Below, one piece after another: positions 44,274 to 54,416 of a stretch of DNA of 64,000 nt (position 1 is the first letter of the stretch; the number at the start of each line of letters is the position of its first letter). The position numbers and the translations under genes are program-made. The DNA comes from an uncultured Mycobacteriaceae bacterium (GTDB taxonomy: Bacteria > Actinomycetota > Actinomycetes > Mycobacteriales > Mycobacteriaceae): assembly GCA_902826815.1 (NCBI GenBank), contig CADEGF010000041.1:1-64000 (forward strand), read 5' to 3'. The notes under the pieces are model-generated. The model had not been told where the DNA came from and made no database searches. It saw nothing but the letters and a program-made list of their open reading frames with translations.

Positions 44274-45149
44274 GTGCCGACCAACGAACAACGGCGGGCG
44301 ACAGCGAAGCGCAAACTCGAGCGACAACTGGAGCGACGGGCCGCGCAGGCACGCAGGCGTCGGCTGTACACGATCATCGCCTCCGCGGTAGCCGTAGTCG
44401 CCGTGGTCGCCGGGGTCGCGGCCTACTTCGTGACCCACAAGGACTCCGACAGCACGGCAACGGCGTCAACCACCCCGCCGTCGTCGGAGCCAGCAGAGTC
44501 CGTTCCGGCGGGCAATGGTCAGCTGCCGGAGTTCAAGGCGCCCGCCGATCTGGGCGCCGACTGCCAGTACCCGGCAGCGCAGGCGGCCAGCAAGCCGAAT
44601 AAGCCACCGCGCACCGGGAAGGTTCCGACCGACCCCGCACAGGTCAGCGTCAGCATGTCCACCGATCAGGGCAACATCGGTATCCAGCTCGACAACGCCA
44701 AGGCCCCGTGCACCGTCAACAGCTTCGCCAGCCTGGCCCAGCAGGACTATTTCAACGACACGCCGTGCCACCGGCTGACGACCAGCCCCGGCCTTTCGGT
44801 CCTGCAGTGCGGTGATCCGACCGGGTCCGGCAGCGGCGGACCCGGCTACGAGTTCGCCAACGAATACCCCACCAACCAGTTCCAGCCCGACGATCCGGCG
44901 CTGCAGAACCCGGTGACGTATCCGCGCGGCACGCTGGCGATGGCCAATGCGGGCCCCGGCACCAACGGCAGCCAGTTCTTCCTCGTCTACAAGGACTCGA
45001 TGCTGCCGCCTGGCTACACGGTGTTCGGCAAGATCGACGACACCGGGCTCGCAACGCTCGACAAGATCGCCGCGGCAGGCGTGGAAGGCGGCGGACAGGA
45101 CGGCAAGCCGGCCACCCCGGTCACGGTGAAGTCCATCGGTCTGGACTAA
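44274..45149 (+). CDS. ppiB: Membrane-anchored peptidyl-prolyl isomerase
   Basis: This 291-residue protein has a basic N-terminus, one membrane helix at about 34-54, a Ser/Thr/Pro linker and a cyclophilin-type domain with C-H-R-L-T, L-Q-C-G-D, F-A-N-E-Y and G-S-Q-F-F-L-V-Y. It catalyses cis-trans isomerisation of proline bonds in exported proteins. Two Cys within the domain may form a disulfide. The GTG at 44274 has GAGGAGG nearby. A paralogue follows on the same strand 17 bases after its stop. Confidence 0.92.
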   Translation: MPTNEQRRATAKRKLERQLERRAAQARRRRLYTIIASAVAVVAVVAGVAAYFVTHKDSDSTATASTTPPSSEPAESVPAGNGQLPEFKAPADLGADCQYPAAQAASKPNKPPRTGKVPTDPAQVSVSMSTDQGNIGIQLDNAKAPCTVNSFASLAQQDYFNDTPCHRLTTSPGLSVLQCGDPTGSGSGGPGYEFANEYPTNQFQPDDPALQNPVTYPRGTLAMANAGPGTNGSQFFLVYKDSMLPPGYTVFGKIDDTGLATLDKIAAAGVEGGGQDGKPATPVTVKSIGLD

Positions 45150-45166
45150 CGCCCGGTGGCCGACCG

Positions 45167-46153
45167 ATGAGCATGCCCCCGCCGCCGTACGGTGCGTATC
45201 CCCCGCCCCCGTACGACCCGTACGGCTATGCGCGGTCGCGTCCGACCAATGGCATGGCGATCGCGTCGCTGATCTGCGCGTTCGTCTTCGCGCCCCTCGG
45301 CATCGTCTTCGGTCACATCTCGCTGTCGCAGATCAAGCGCTCAGGCGAGGAGGGGCACGGGCTGGCCGTGGCCGGTCTGGTGATCAGCTACGTGATCACC
45401 GTGGGCACCATCCTCATGATGGTCGCCCTGGTCTGGTTCACCTTCGCCGTTGCGCGCCACCTCGACGACTCAGCGCGGTACTACCCCGACATCACCGCGG
45501 CGCCGATGACGCCGGGCACCGGGCTTCCGGAATTCGATCCACCGCCCAACCTCGGGGCCAACTGCGCGTATCCGACCACCACGGAGCCCGCCAGCAAGCC
45601 CACCAAGCCCCCGCGGTCGGGCCGGGTGCCGACCGACCCCGACGAGGTCAGCGCGAGCATGTCGACCAATCGCGGAGACATCGGCATTCAGCTCGACAAC
45701 GACAAGGCTCCGTGCACCGTGAACAGCTTCGCGAGCCTGGCCCAGCAGGGTTACTTCGACGGCACCACATGTCACAGGCTGACCACCGACGCAGCGCTCG
45801 GCGTGCTGCAGTGCGGGGACCCGTCGGGGACTGGAACGGGCGGCCCCGGCTACCGGTTCGCGAACGAGTACCCCACCAACCAGTACCGGCTTTCGGACCC
45901 CGCGCTGAAGACACCGGTGATGTATCCGCGCGGCACCCTCGCGATGGCCAACAACGGCTCGGGCACGAACGGCAGCCAGTTCTTCCTCGTCTACGCCGAC
46001 TCGATGATGCCGCCGACCTATACGGCGTTCGGCACCATCGACGCCACCGGACTGGCCACGCTCGACAAGATCGGGGCCGCGGGCGTCGATGGATCGGGCG
46101 ATGACGGCAAGCCTGCGTTGAGTGTGACGATCGACTCGGTCCGGCTGGACTGA
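45167..46153 (+). CDS. PPIase paralogue with N-terminal DUF4190-type membrane region
   Basis: This 328-residue protein has a Pro/Tyr-rich N-terminal tail (P-P-P-P-Y-G-A-Y), a two-helix segment like DUF4190 (M-A-I-A-S-L-I, G-H-I-S-L-S-Q-I-K-R, G-L-A-V-A-G-L-V-I-S-Y), then a cyclophilin domain very close to that of ppiB (same C-H-R-L-T and G-S-Q-F-F-L-V-Y). It seems to have arisen by tandem duplication of ppiB with a swapped N-terminal anchor. The DUF4190 region may localise it. M. tuberculosis has one ppiB at this place, so this copy is an extra. Confidence 0.88.
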   Translation: MSMPPPPYGAYPPPPYDPYGYARSRPTNGMAIASLICAFVFAPLGIVFGHISLSQIKRSGEEGHGLAVAGLVISYVITVGTILMMVALVWFTFAVARHLDDSARYYPDITAAPMTPGTGLPEFDPPPNLGANCAYPTTTEPASKPTKPPRSGRVPTDPDEVSASMSTNRGDIGIQLDNDKAPCTVNSFASLAQQGYFDGTTCHRLTTDAALGVLQCGDPSGTGTGGPGYRFANEYPTNQYRLSDPALKTPVMYPRGTLAMANNGSGTNGSQFFLVYADSMMPPTYTAFGTIDATGLATLDKIGAAGVDGSGDDGKPALSVTIDSVRLD

Positions 46154-46158
46154 CGTCG

Positions 46159-48516
46159 TCAGGCGGCGCTGGTGACGCGGTAGACGTCGTAGACGCCTTC
46201 CACGTTGCGAACCACGTTGAGCACGTGGCCCAGGTGCTTGGGGTCACCCATCTCAAAGGTGAAGCGGCTGATCGCAACCCGGTCGTTGGACGTCGTCACC
46301 GACGCGGACAGGATGTTGACCTTCTCGTCGGCCAGTACCCGCGTCACATCGGACAACAACCTGTGCCGGTCCAGCGCCTCGACCTGGATCGCGACCAGGA
46401 ACACCGACGACGGCGACGGCGCCCACTTCACGTCGATGATCCGTTCGGCCTGCTCCTGCAGCGATCCCGCGTTCGTACAGTCGGTCCTGTGCACGCTGAC
46501 CCCGCCGCCGCGCGTGACGAAGCCCATGATGTTGTCCCCCGGCACCGGGGTGCAGCACTTGGCCAGCTTCGTCAGCACCCCCGGCGCCCCAGGCACTGCG
46601 ACACCGACGTCATCGTTGGTGCGCTGGCGCACCGGCATCGTCGCGGGCGTGGAGCGCTCCGCCAGCTCGTCGGCCGCCTCGTCGTCACCGCCGAGTTGCG
46701 CCACCAGTCGCTGCACGACGTGTCTTGCCGACACATGCCCTTCGCCGACGGCGGTGTAGAGGGCCGACACGTCGGCGTAGCGCAACTCACGGGCGAGCGC
46801 CGCCATGGATTCGCCATTCATCAACCGCTGCAAGGGAAGACCGCCGCGACGTACCTCGCGGGCGATGGCGTCCTTACCGGATTCCAGCGCCTCCTCGCGC
46901 CGCTCCTTGGCGAACCACTGCCGGATCTTCGCCTTGGCCCGCGGTGACACCACGAACTGCTGCCAGTCCCGCGACGGCCCCGCATTGGCCGCCTTGGACG
47001 TGAAAACCTCGACGACTTCGCCGTTTTCGAGCCTGCGCTCCAACGCGACCAGGCGGCCGTTGACACGTGCACCGATGCAGCGGTGGCCAACTTCGGTGTG
47101 CACGGCGTACGCGAAGTCCACCGGCGTCGATCCGGTCGGCAGGGTGCGCACGTCGCCCTTGGGCGTGAATACGAAGATCTCCTGCACCGCAAGGTCGTAG
47201 CGCAGCGACTCCAAGAACTCGCCGGGGTCGGCGGCCTCCCGCTGCCAGTCGAGCAGTTGGCGCATCCAGGCCATCTCGTCGACCTCGGTGGCCGCGCTTC
47301 CCGCCGGTACCCCGTTGCGGCCCTTGGCTTCCTTGTACCGCCAGTGCGCCGCGATGCCGTACTCGGCGGTGTTGTGCATGTCGTTGGTGCGGATCTGGAT
47401 TTCCAGCGGCTTGCCCTCAGGCCCGACCACGGTGGTGTGCAGCGACTGGTACACCCCGTAGCGGGGCTGGGCGATGTAGTCCTTGAACCGGCCTGCCATC
47501 GGCTGCCACAGCGAATGCACCACGCCCACGGCGGCATAGCAGTCACGGATCTCGTCGCACTGAATACGGATGCCGACGAGGTCGTGGATGTCGTCGAAGT
47601 CGCGGCCCTTGACGATCATCTTCTGATAGATCGACCAGTAGTGCTTCGGCCTGCCCTCCACGGTGGCGGCGATCTTCGACTTCGCCAGCGTGGCGTTGAT
47701 CTCGGAGCGAACCTTCGCCAGGTAGGTATCGCGGGACGGCGCCCTGTCGGCCACCAGACGAACGATCTCCTCGTACTTCTTCGGGTGCAGGATGGCGAAC
47801 GCCAGATCTTCGAGTTCCCATTTCACGGTCGCCATACCCAGCCGATGAGCAAGCGGCGCAATGACTTCCAGCGTCTCGCGGGCTTTTCGGGCCTGCTTCT
47901 CCGGCGGCAGGAACCGCATGGTGCGCATGTTGTGCAGCCGGTCGGCGACCTTGATCACCAGCACCCGCGGATCGCGGGCCATCGCAATGATCATCTTGCG
48001 GATGGTCTCGCCCTCGGCCGCGGTGCCGAGCACTACCCGGTCAAGCTTGGTGACACCGTCGACCAGGTGCCCCACCTCGTCGCCGAATTCGGCGGTCAAC
48101 GCCTCCAGCGTGTAGCCGGTGTCCTCGACGGTGTCGTGCAGAAGAGCTGCTACCAGCGTCGTGGTGTCCATGCCGAGTTCGGCGAGGATGTTGGCCACCG
48201 CAAGGGGGTGGGTGATGTACGGGTCGCCGGAGCGGCGCATCTGGTCGGCGTGCCGTTGCTCGGCGACGTCGTAGGCGCGCTGCAGCAGCGCGAGGTCGGC
48301 CTTCGGGAAGAACTCGCGATGGACCGCGACGAGCGGTTCGAGAACGGGGTTGACGGCGCTGCGCTGAGAGGTCATCCGACGCGCGAGCCGGGCGCGCACC
48401 CGCCGGGAGGTGGACGTCTTCGCGATGTCCGGCGTGGGCATTGGCGCGGTCTCCGGACCGGCATCGTGAACAGGCGGTGATTGCACGGCTTGACCCGTGC
48501 CTTGCTCGTCAGCCAT
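46159..48516 (-). CDS. relA: Bifunctional (p)ppGpp synthetase/hydrolase
   Basis: This 785-residue protein has the N-terminal HD hydrolase domain ([18 protein letters not shown]), the RelA/SpoT synthetase region ([17 protein letters not shown]), a TGS domain (V-F-T-P-K-G-D) and a C-terminal ACT domain. It makes and degrades (p)ppGpp in the stringent response; mycobacteria have one main enzyme of this kind. The ATG at 48516 is preferred over the GTG at 48522 because GGGAGG lies five to six bases upstream. apt lies upstream on the same strand. Confidence 0.97.
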   Translation of the reverse strand: MADEQGTGQAVQSPPVHDAGPETAPMPTPDIAKTSTSRRVRARLARRMTSQRSAVNPVLEPLVAVHREFFPKADLALLQRAYDVAEQRHADQMRRSGDPYITHPLAVANILAELGMDTTTLVAALLHDTVEDTGYTLEALTAEFGDEVGHLVDGVTKLDRVVLGTAAEGETIRKMIIAMARDPRVLVIKVADRLHNMRTMRFLPPEKQARKARETLEVIAPLAHRLGMATVKWELEDLAFAILHPKKYEEIVRLVADRAPSRDTYLAKVRSEINATLAKSKIAATVEGRPKHYWSIYQKMIVKGRDFDDIHDLVGIRIQCDEIRDCYAAVGVVHSLWQPMAGRFKDYIAQPRYGVYQSLHTTVVGPEGKPLEIQIRTNDMHNTAEYGIAAHWRYKEAKGRNGVPAGSAATEVDEMAWMRQLLDWQREAADPGEFLESLRYDLAVQEIFVFTPKGDVRTLPTGSTPVDFAYAVHTEVGHRCIGARVNGRLVALERRLENGEVVEVFTSKAANAGPSRDWQQFVVSPRAKAKIRQWFAKERREEALESGKDAIAREVRRGGLPLQRLMNGESMAALARELRYADVSALYTAVGEGHVSARHVVQRLVAQLGGDDEAADELAERSTPATMPVRQRTNDDVGVAVPGAPGVLTKLAKCCTPVPGDNIMGFVTRGGGVSVHRTDCTNAGSLQEQAERIIDVKWAPSPSSVFLVAIQVEALDRHRLLSDVTRVLADEKVNILSASVTTSNDRVAISRFTFEMGDPKHLGHVLNVVRNVEGVYDVYRVTSAA

Positions 48517-48585
48517 GTTCACCTCCCGGCCCTCTGCTCTTCGCGCAAGCGCTCATCGGCGCAGCCAGACTTCGAGGATATCGCC

Positions 48586-49110
48586 TCAGACCGTGTGAAG
48601 GCTGCTGACGGGTAGCGGTTCGAGCAGGTCGCGGCCTTTGAGGGCGGCCAATTCCAGCACGACCGCGGCGCTGATGACGTTGGCACCGGCGGTGGCGAGC
48701 AGGCGCGTCGTGGCCGCCAGGGTGCCGCCGGTGGCCAGTACGTCGTCGATGACGACGACGTTGCGCCCGGTCAGGTCGATTCCGTCGGCGGGGACTTCCA
48801 GCGTCGCCGTACCGTATTCCAGCTCGTAGGTCTCGCTGTATACCGGTGGCGGCAGCTTGCCTGCCTTGCGAACGGCGAGCACCCCGATACCGAGTTGGTT
48901 GGCCACCGCGCCACCGACCAGAAAGCCCCTTGCATCGATACCCGCGACCAGTTCGGCACCCTCGGCGAGTTCGGCAAGCGCCTCGGTGATGACGGCAAGC
49001 CCGCGCGGATCGGCGAACACCGGGGTCAGGTCCTTGAACTGGATGCCCGGCTCGGGAAAGTCAGCGACCTCACGCGTGAGCGCTTCGATGACGTCGGTGA
49101 TTTGGCTCAT
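48586..49110 (-). CDS. apt: Adenine phosphoribosyltransferase
   Basis: This 174-residue enzyme converts adenine and PRPP to AMP in purine salvage. The PRPP motif [13 protein letters not shown] is intact, as are I-D-A-R-G-F and [11 protein letters not shown] at the N-terminus. The ATG at 49110 overlaps the upstream lipoprotein stop (ATGA); ten in-frame residues before it are not family-like. The order lipoprotein-apt-relA is that of M. tuberculosis, and places salvage next to (p)ppGpp synthesis. Confidence 0.95.
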   Translation of the reverse strand: MSQITDVIEALTREVADFPEPGIQFKDLTPVFADPRGLAVITEALAELAEGAELVAGIDARGFLVGGAVANQLGIGVLAVRKAGKLPPPVYSETYELEYGTATLEVPADGIDLTGRNVVVIDDVLATGGTLAATTRLLATAGANVISAAVVLELAALKGRDLLEPLPVSSLHTV

Positions 49111-50747
49111 CGCTCCAGTACCCACCTGTCCATATTCCACCCCGCACCCCAGCGTGTCGGATTGCTGCTGACGGCATACGCCTTCTTCGACGTGATCAGC
49201 GAGCGCTGCTGTCGGTACAGCGGAAGCGTCGGGACATCGGCCCAGAGGACCGGTCCCGCCTCGCCGAGCAGGCGGGCCACCTCCTTCGGATCGGCGGACA
49301 CCGCGAGCGAATCGATGATGCCGTCGATCTGCGGATTCGAGTACCCCGACAAGTTGTTGCCGTTGCCGGTGTGCAGGTCGTAGGCGTCCAACGCCGACGA
49401 TCCGGTGGACCCGCTGCCGGTCGCTCCGCCGGTGCTGGCAAGCAGTACGTCGATCTCGTTGTTGCGCAACGTCATCGGCCCGGTGGTCTCTGAGGCGGAG
49501 TCCTGCACGGTGATGCCCGCGGGGGCGCAGGATTTCGCGATCGCCCCGACCGTGGCGGCCAGTCGCGCGTTGGGCGTCTGGTAGCCGATCCGCACCGCGA
49601 GCGGCTTATTGTCCAGTGCGTCACGCGCGGCGTCGGGGTTCGCGGCGACGAACTGTTCGGCCCCGACGGCTTCGCCACTGCCGACCGCTTCCTCGGTCAC
49701 CGGATTGAGCCGGGTGTTGGCGATCGGCACCTCGGCGTTGCGGGCGATCACATCGCGCGGCGTGCACAGCGCGAGCGCGCGACGGGCTGGCGGGGCGGCC
49801 AACGGGCCCTGCGCGGCGAAGATCAGCTGCTCGACCCCTGCCGACGGGCTGTCGGTCTGGGTGTAGTCCTCCGGCATGTTGAGCACACCCGACGAACCCG
49901 CTGCCACGTCGACGACGTCGACGGTGCCGTTGTTGAGGCGGTCCTGGACGTCGGCACCGCGCGGTCGGACGGTGATCTTGTTGGTGAGCGGTTTAGCGCC
50001 CCACCACTTGTCGTTCGCGACCAGCACCACCGCACCGTCGTCGCTGACCGAATCCAGCTTGTACGGACCCGACGACGGGAACCGTTTGACGTCGACGTCG
50101 GGTTTCAGGTCCCAGGTGGTGTTCCACGCCTGCGCGATGCGATCGATGGTCGGCCCGTCGTTGTTGACGATCGCGGTGGCCACATCGATGCCGAGCTCAT
50201 CGGACAGCACGTGGGCGGGCATCATCGAGGTGGCCGCGAACAGCTGCCCGAAGTCGACGAGTCCGCGGTCGGGGTTGAAGGACACCCTGGCCCGCTTCTG
50301 CCCCGGCGCGCAGTCGACGCTGGCGATGTCGCGGTAACCGGCCTGGTTCGCCGCCTCGAAGCCGGGGAAGCGGCCCGATTGCGAGGCCCAGGCGAGGACA
50401 AGATCGTCGCAGGTGATGGGTTTGCCGTCGGAGTACACCGCCTTGTCGCTGATCACATAGTCGAGCACCAGCGGTGCGCGGCCGACGACAGCGATGGTCC
50501 CGAAGTCGTGATCACCGACGAGCTGGCCGTCGGGGCCGTGGTAGTTGAACCCGGTCAGCACCCGCGCGAACGCCTGCGGACCCGCCGACGCCGCACCCGC
50601 GACGGTGTTGGTGTTGTAGGTCGTCAGGGCGCCGTCGACCGCGTAGGTGATTTCGTCAGCCGTGCTCTCCGAGCAGGCCGACAGGCCGACGGCGCAACCC
50701 AGCGCGACTGTCACCGCGGCGGCTATCCCCCGCAGGCGGGCCGTCAT
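49107..50747 (-). CDS. ABC-type solute-binding lipoprotein (Rv2585c-like)
   Basis: This 546-residue protein begins with a signal peptide and lipobox (G-L-S-A-C), so it is anchored outside the membrane at Cys25. The rest resembles family-5 extracellular solute-binding proteins for peptides or other large solutes, with [21 protein letters not shown] and a closing Y-R-Q-Q-R-S. No permease or ATPase genes are nearby, so partners are elsewhere or it has another role. It lies directly after secF (six bases) in the sec operon. Confidence 0.88.
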   Translation of the reverse strand: MTARLRGIAAAVTVALGCAVGLSACSESTADEITYAVDGALTTYNTNTVAGAASAGPQAFARVLTGFNYHGPDGQLVGDHDFGTIAVVGRAPLVLDYVISDKAVYSDGKPITCDDLVLAWASQSGRFPGFEAANQAGYRDIASVDCAPGQKRARVSFNPDRGLVDFGQLFAATSMMPAHVLSDELGIDVATAIVNNDGPTIDRIAQAWNTTWDLKPDVDVKRFPSSGPYKLDSVSDDGAVVLVANDKWWGAKPLTNKITVRPRGADVQDRLNNGTVDVVDVAAGSSGVLNMPEDYTQTDSPSAGVEQLIFAAQGPLAAPPARRALALCTPRDVIARNAEVPIANTRLNPVTEEAVGSGEAVGAEQFVAANPDAARDALDNKPLAVRIGYQTPNARLAATVGAIAKSCAPAGITVQDSASETTGPMTLRNNEIDVLLASTGGATGSGSTGSSALDAYDLHTGNGNNLSGYSNPQIDGIIDSLAVSADPKEVARLLGEAGPVLWADVPTLPLYRQQRSLITSKKAYAVSSNPTRWGAGWNMDRWVLER

Positions 50748-50753
50748 GTCGGA

Positions 50754-52028
50754 CTACTTCCGCCGGGTGTTCCGCTTACCCGCGGGCCTACCGGTCCTGC
50801 TGGCGGTCGGCCGGATCGGTCGCGCACCGGGCGCGGGCTTGTCCGCGACGGCGTGCTTGGCGGTCAGGGCCGCAGCGGAGGCGGCTGACACGGTCGCCTT
50901 CTCTGCGTCGTCGTCGTCGGAGTATGCGGTGTCGTCGACAACCGCGCGGGACTTCTCGCCGGTCGGTTTGCGGCGATTGAGCACCCGGCGCGTGTGGGTG
51001 CGGACCAGCTCCGTGCGTTCGCGCAGGCTCACCAGCAGCGGGGTGGCGAAGAAGATCGACGAGTACGTACCGACGATGACGCCGACGAGCTGTACCAGCG
51101 CCAGGTCCTTGAGGGTGCCGACGCCAAGCAGCCACACCGCGACCACCATCAGGGAGAGGATCGGCAGCACCGAGATCAGGCTGGTGTTGATCGACCGCAT
51201 GAACGTCTGGTTGATGGCCAGGTTGGCCTGCTCGGCGAAGGTTCGACGGGTGGTGTGCTGGAAGCCGTGGGTGTTCTCCTCGACCTTGTCGAACACAATG
51301 ACGGTGTCATACAGCGAGAAACCCAAGATGGTCAACAGGCCGATCACAGTGGCAGGGGTGACCTCGAAGCCGACCAACGAATACACACCGGCGGTGACGA
51401 CCAGGTCGAAAACCAGCGTCGCCATTGCGGCTATCGCCATATACCGCTCATAGCGGATGGCGATGTAGATGGAGGCCAGCACGAGGAAGACGACAAGAGC
51501 GAGGAGTGCCTTGTGGGTGATCTGGCCGCCCCAGGTCTCCGATACCGCCGAATCGCTGATCGCCTGCTTGCTCGGCTGGCCGTCAAGCCCCTTCGGCTGG
51601 AACGCGTCGAACAGCGCGTCGCGCAGTTTGGTCGTTTCGTCGTTGTTCAGCGCTTCTGACCGAATCTGAATGGTCGCCGACGGGCCGTTGCCGACCATCA
51701 CCACGGATTCGGTGTCCCTGCCAAGCGCCTGGCTGAACACCTCTTCGGCACGTTCGGTGGTGACGCCGGCTGCTGGCATCGACACCTTGGTGCCGCCCTC
51801 GAAGTCGATGCCGAACGTGAAGCCCCGAAACACCATGCTCGCAATGCAGACCGCGACGATCACACCGCTGATCGCGTACCAAAGCTTGCGCCGCCCGACG
51901 ACTTCGAAGGCACCGGTGCCCGTATAGAGCCTGACGAAGAAGCCGTGCCGAGGGGCGTCGGTCGAACTCTCCAGACCCGGCGCCTCAACGGCGCTCGATT
52001 CGGTCACGTCGGATGTGCGCTTGGCCAT
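50754..52028 (-). CDS. secF: Protein translocase subunit SecF
   Basis: This 424-residue protein has six membrane helices and SecF marks: F-G-I-D-F-E-G-G-T after the first helix, L-A-S-I-Y-I-A-I-R-Y, G-F-S-L-Y-D-T-V-I-V-F-D-K-V-E-E and T-S-L-I-S-V-L-P. It works with SecD to drive protein export using proton motive force. The C-terminal tail of about 90 residues after T-R-R-V-L-N is charged and Lys/Ala/Pro-rich, as is common in mycobacteria. It begins three bases after secD. Confidence 0.97.
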   Translation of the reverse strand: MAKRTSDVTESSAVEAPGLESSTDAPRHGFFVRLYTGTGAFEVVGRRKLWYAISGVIVAVCIASMVFRGFTFGIDFEGGTKVSMPAAGVTTERAEEVFSQALGRDTESVVMVGNGPSATIQIRSEALNNDETTKLRDALFDAFQPKGLDGQPSKQAISDSAVSETWGGQITHKALLALVVFLVLASIYIAIRYERYMAIAAMATLVFDLVVTAGVYSLVGFEVTPATVIGLLTILGFSLYDTVIVFDKVEENTHGFQHTTRRTFAEQANLAINQTFMRSINTSLISVLPILSLMVVAVWLLGVGTLKDLALVQLVGVIVGTYSSIFFATPLLVSLRERTELVRTHTRRVLNRRKPTGEKSRAVVDDTAYSDDDDAEKATVSAASAAALTAKHAVADKPAPGARPIRPTASRTGRPAGKRNTRRK

Positions 52029-52031
52029 CGA

Positions 52032-53801
52032 CTACCCCCGTCCAGTCGCATGTGTGGAAACCCGGCGCTCGCGTGCGACCTGCTGCACGGCGCCGAGGCC
52101 GTTGAACGCCGGCTTCGCCAGCGTCGTCGACTTCGAAGCCATGTACACCAGCGGCCACGTCACCAGGAACACCACCACCACGTCGAGGATGGTCGTCAGG
52201 CCAAGGGTGAAGGCGAAACCTTTCACCTGGCCGACCGCCAGGACGTAGAGCACCACCGCGGCAAGGAAAGTCACGGCATTGCCGGAAATGATCGTCTTGC
52301 GCGCCCGCGCCCAGCCTCGCGGAACGGCCGACCGGAACGAACGACCCTCGCGGATCTCGTCCTTGATGCGTTCGAAGAACACCACGAACGAGTCGGCGGT
52401 CATGCCGATACCGATGATCAGACCTGCGATACCGGCCAGGTCAAGCGTGTAGTTGATGTATCTGCCGAGCAACACCAATATCGCGAAAACCATTGCGCCC
52501 GAAGCAATCAGCGACAGGGCCGTCAGCAGCCCGAGTACGCGGTAGTACAGCAGCGAGTAAAGCAGCACCAACGCCAGACCGATAGCGCCCGCGATGAGGC
52601 CGGCCCGCAATGACGTCAACCCCAGTGTGGCCGAGACCGTTTCAGCTTCTGAACTTTCGAACGACAGCGGCAACGAGCCGTACTTGAGCACGTTGGCCAG
52701 TTCCTTGGCGCGCTCGGCGTTGAACTGTCCGGTGATCTGGGTGTTGCCGCCGGGGATCGCCTCCTCGATCTGAGGGGCGCTGACCACCTGCGAGTCGAGC
52801 GTGAACGCCGTCTGCGTGCCGACGTGAGATGCGGTGAAGTCCGCCCATACGTTGGCGGCGTCCGGCTTGAACTCGACCTGGACGATGTACTCGCCGCGCT
52901 GGGTGTCCATGCCCGAGCTGGCGTTCTTGATCTGCTCGCCGCTGATTATCGACTTGTCCAGCAGATACACCTGGGTGTGGTCTGTCGAGCAGGTCACAAG
53001 GGGCAGGTTCGGATCGTCATTGCCCGCAAGGACGTCGTCCTCGTTGCAGCGGGTGGCCTGGAACTGCAGCGCCAGAATCTGGATCTGCTGTTCGGTGCTC
53101 TGCCGCAGCGCCTTCTCATCGGCGATGCGCTGCGCGAGATCCTTCTCCTGCGGCTTGGGTCCAGGGCCCGGTGGCGCCGGGCTCGGCGGCGGAGCCTCCG
53201 GGTAGGGCCGCGGCTGCGGCGTCGGCGGCGCTTCTGGCGCGGGTTGCTCCTCGCCGGGTACGGCGCCTTGCTTTGCGGGCGCCTCAGGGACGCCACCGCC
53301 CTCCGCGGGTGCAGGCGGCGCCTCGGGCGGCAAGGGCTGACCCGCAGGGGCTCCCGGCTGGCCTGCCGGCGGCGCGCCTTGTGGCGGGCCCGCCTGCTCG
53401 CCGGGCTGCTGTGGCTGCTGGGCCGCGATCGAGTGGATGACCGGACGGATGTAGAGCCGCGCCGTCTGGCCCAGGTTGCGGGCCTCATTGCTGTCGTTAC
53501 CCGGCACGGTGATCACCAGGTTGTCGCCGTCGATGACCACCTCGGAGCCCGAGACGCCGAGTCCGTTCACGCGTGACGCGATGATCTGCTGGGCCTGGTT
53601 CAACGCATCCTGGGTGGGCCGAGACCCATCGGGCGTGCGGGCCGTCAGCGTGACCCTAGTGCCGCCCTGCAGGTCGATACCGAGCTTCGGCTCGGCCTTT
53701 TTGTCGCCGGTCAGAAAGACCAGGAGGTATACGCCCACCAGCAGCGCCAGGAAGAGTGCCAGGTAGCGCGCAGGGTGCACCGGCGCAGAAGGCGATGCCA
53801 C
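52032..53801 (-). CDS. secD: Protein translocase subunit SecD
   Basis: This 589-residue protein has an N-terminal helix, the P1 domain start [12 protein letters not shown] and a C-terminal six-helix part with [18 protein letters not shown] long Pro/Ala/Gln-rich linker (about residues 130-215) splits the first periplasmic domain; this insertion is typical of mycobacterial SecD but unusually repetitive. SecD and SecF together assist export. The GTG at 53801 is preceded by GAGGAG twelve bases away. yajC lies upstream. Confidence 0.96.
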   Translation of the reverse strand: MASPSAPVHPARYLALFLALLVGVYLLVFLTGDKKAEPKLGIDLQGGTRVTLTARTPDGSRPTQDALNQAQQIIASRVNGLGVSGSEVVIDGDNLVITVPGNDSNEARNLGQTARLYIRPVIHSIAAQQPQQPGEQAGPPQGAPPAGQPGAPAGQPLPPEAPPAPAEGGGVPEAPAKQGAVPGEEQPAPEAPPTPQPRPYPEAPPPSPAPPGPGPKPQEKDLAQRIADEKALRQSTEQQIQILALQFQATRCNEDDVLAGNDDPNLPLVTCSTDHTQVYLLDKSIISGEQIKNASSGMDTQRGEYIVQVEFKPDAANVWADFTASHVGTQTAFTLDSQVVSAPQIEEAIPGGNTQITGQFNAERAKELANVLKYGSLPLSFESSEAETVSATLGLTSLRAGLIAGAIGLALVLLYSLLYYRVLGLLTALSLIASGAMVFAILVLLGRYINYTLDLAGIAGLIIGIGMTADSFVVFFERIKDEIREGRSFRSAVPRGWARARKTIISGNAVTFLAAVVLYVLAVGQVKGFAFTLGLTTILDVVVVFLVTWPLVYMASKSTTLAKPAFNGLGAVQQVARERRVSTHATGRG

Positions 53802-53882
53802 GTTTCTTCTGTCTCCTCGAGGTTCAGGTCGTCAGCACCGCAAAGGGTACGTGCCGGAGCTGAGTCCCCGACTGTCAGTCCG

Positions 53883-54242
53883 TCAGTTCAGTCGGTTCTT
53901 GTCGCTGCTGTCCGTGATCTCGGTGATCTCGGTGGCCGTCGATTGGGCCTCACCGGCATCGTCGACATCGTCGTCGAAGTCATCATCGGCGACGATGCGA
54001 TCCCGCACGGCCAGCTTCATCCAGGTCGTCACCACGCCCGGCGCGATCTCGAGGTCCACCGTGTCGTCGGTGATGGCTGTGATCTCAGCCTGAAGGCCGG
54101 AGGTGGTGTGGACGCGGTCGCCGACGTTCAGCGAATTGTGCAGGTCGATGGTTTTCTGCATCGCCTTCTTCTGGCGGCGCGAAGCGAAGAACATAAACGC
54201 ACCCAAGATGATGAGCAGAGGTAGTAAGGCGACCAGATCCAT
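53883..54242 (-). CDS. yajC: Preprotein translocase subunit YajC
   Basis: This 119-residue protein has one N-terminal membrane helix (L-L-P-L-L-I-I-L-G-A-F-M-F-F), the R-R-Q-K-K-A-M-Q cytosolic motif and the small beta domain G-D-R-V-H-T-T-S-G-L-Q-A-E-I. It belongs to the SecDF-YajC complex. The tail is rich in Asp and Glu. It heads the yajC-secD-secF operon, divergent from gabT. Confidence 0.95.
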   Translation of the reverse strand: MDLVALLPLLIILGAFMFFASRRQKKAMQKTIDLHNSLNVGDRVHTTSGLQAEITAITDDTVDLEIAPGVVTTWMKLAVRDRIVADDDFDDDVDDAGEAQSTATEITEITDSSDKNRLN

Positions 54243-54402
54243 GGCGGCAACCGCTTTCGTGTTGTTCTTGTTGAGTACGGCCCCGGACCGTTGGCCGATC
54301 CTGGGAGCCTTCTAGGTGACCAGTGTGCCATTGCGCATGCTGATGACCCAGCGACCCCGTGTTCTGGGTGGCCAATGCGCCGACCGCGCGATTCCCTCGG
54401 AC

Positions 54403-54408
54403 TAGGCT
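54403..54408 (+). promoter_or_regulatory. -10 element of a probable leaderless gabT promoter
   Basis: TAGGCT sits 8 bases before the gabT GTG. The expected transcription start coincides with the start codon, and there is no ribosome binding site in front, so a leaderless mRNA is likely. Confidence 0.45.
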
Positions 54409-54416
54409 CACGCAAC

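Noticed and set aside
46205-48480. Several plus-strand open frames opposite relA
   Set aside because: They are antisense frames of a well-recognised gene, with no motif or ribosome binding site of their own.
53130-53420. Repetitive Pro/Gln/Ala coding stretch considered as a tandem repeat or insertion element
   Set aside because: It is in frame and is the known variable linker of mycobacterial SecD; no element ends are visible.
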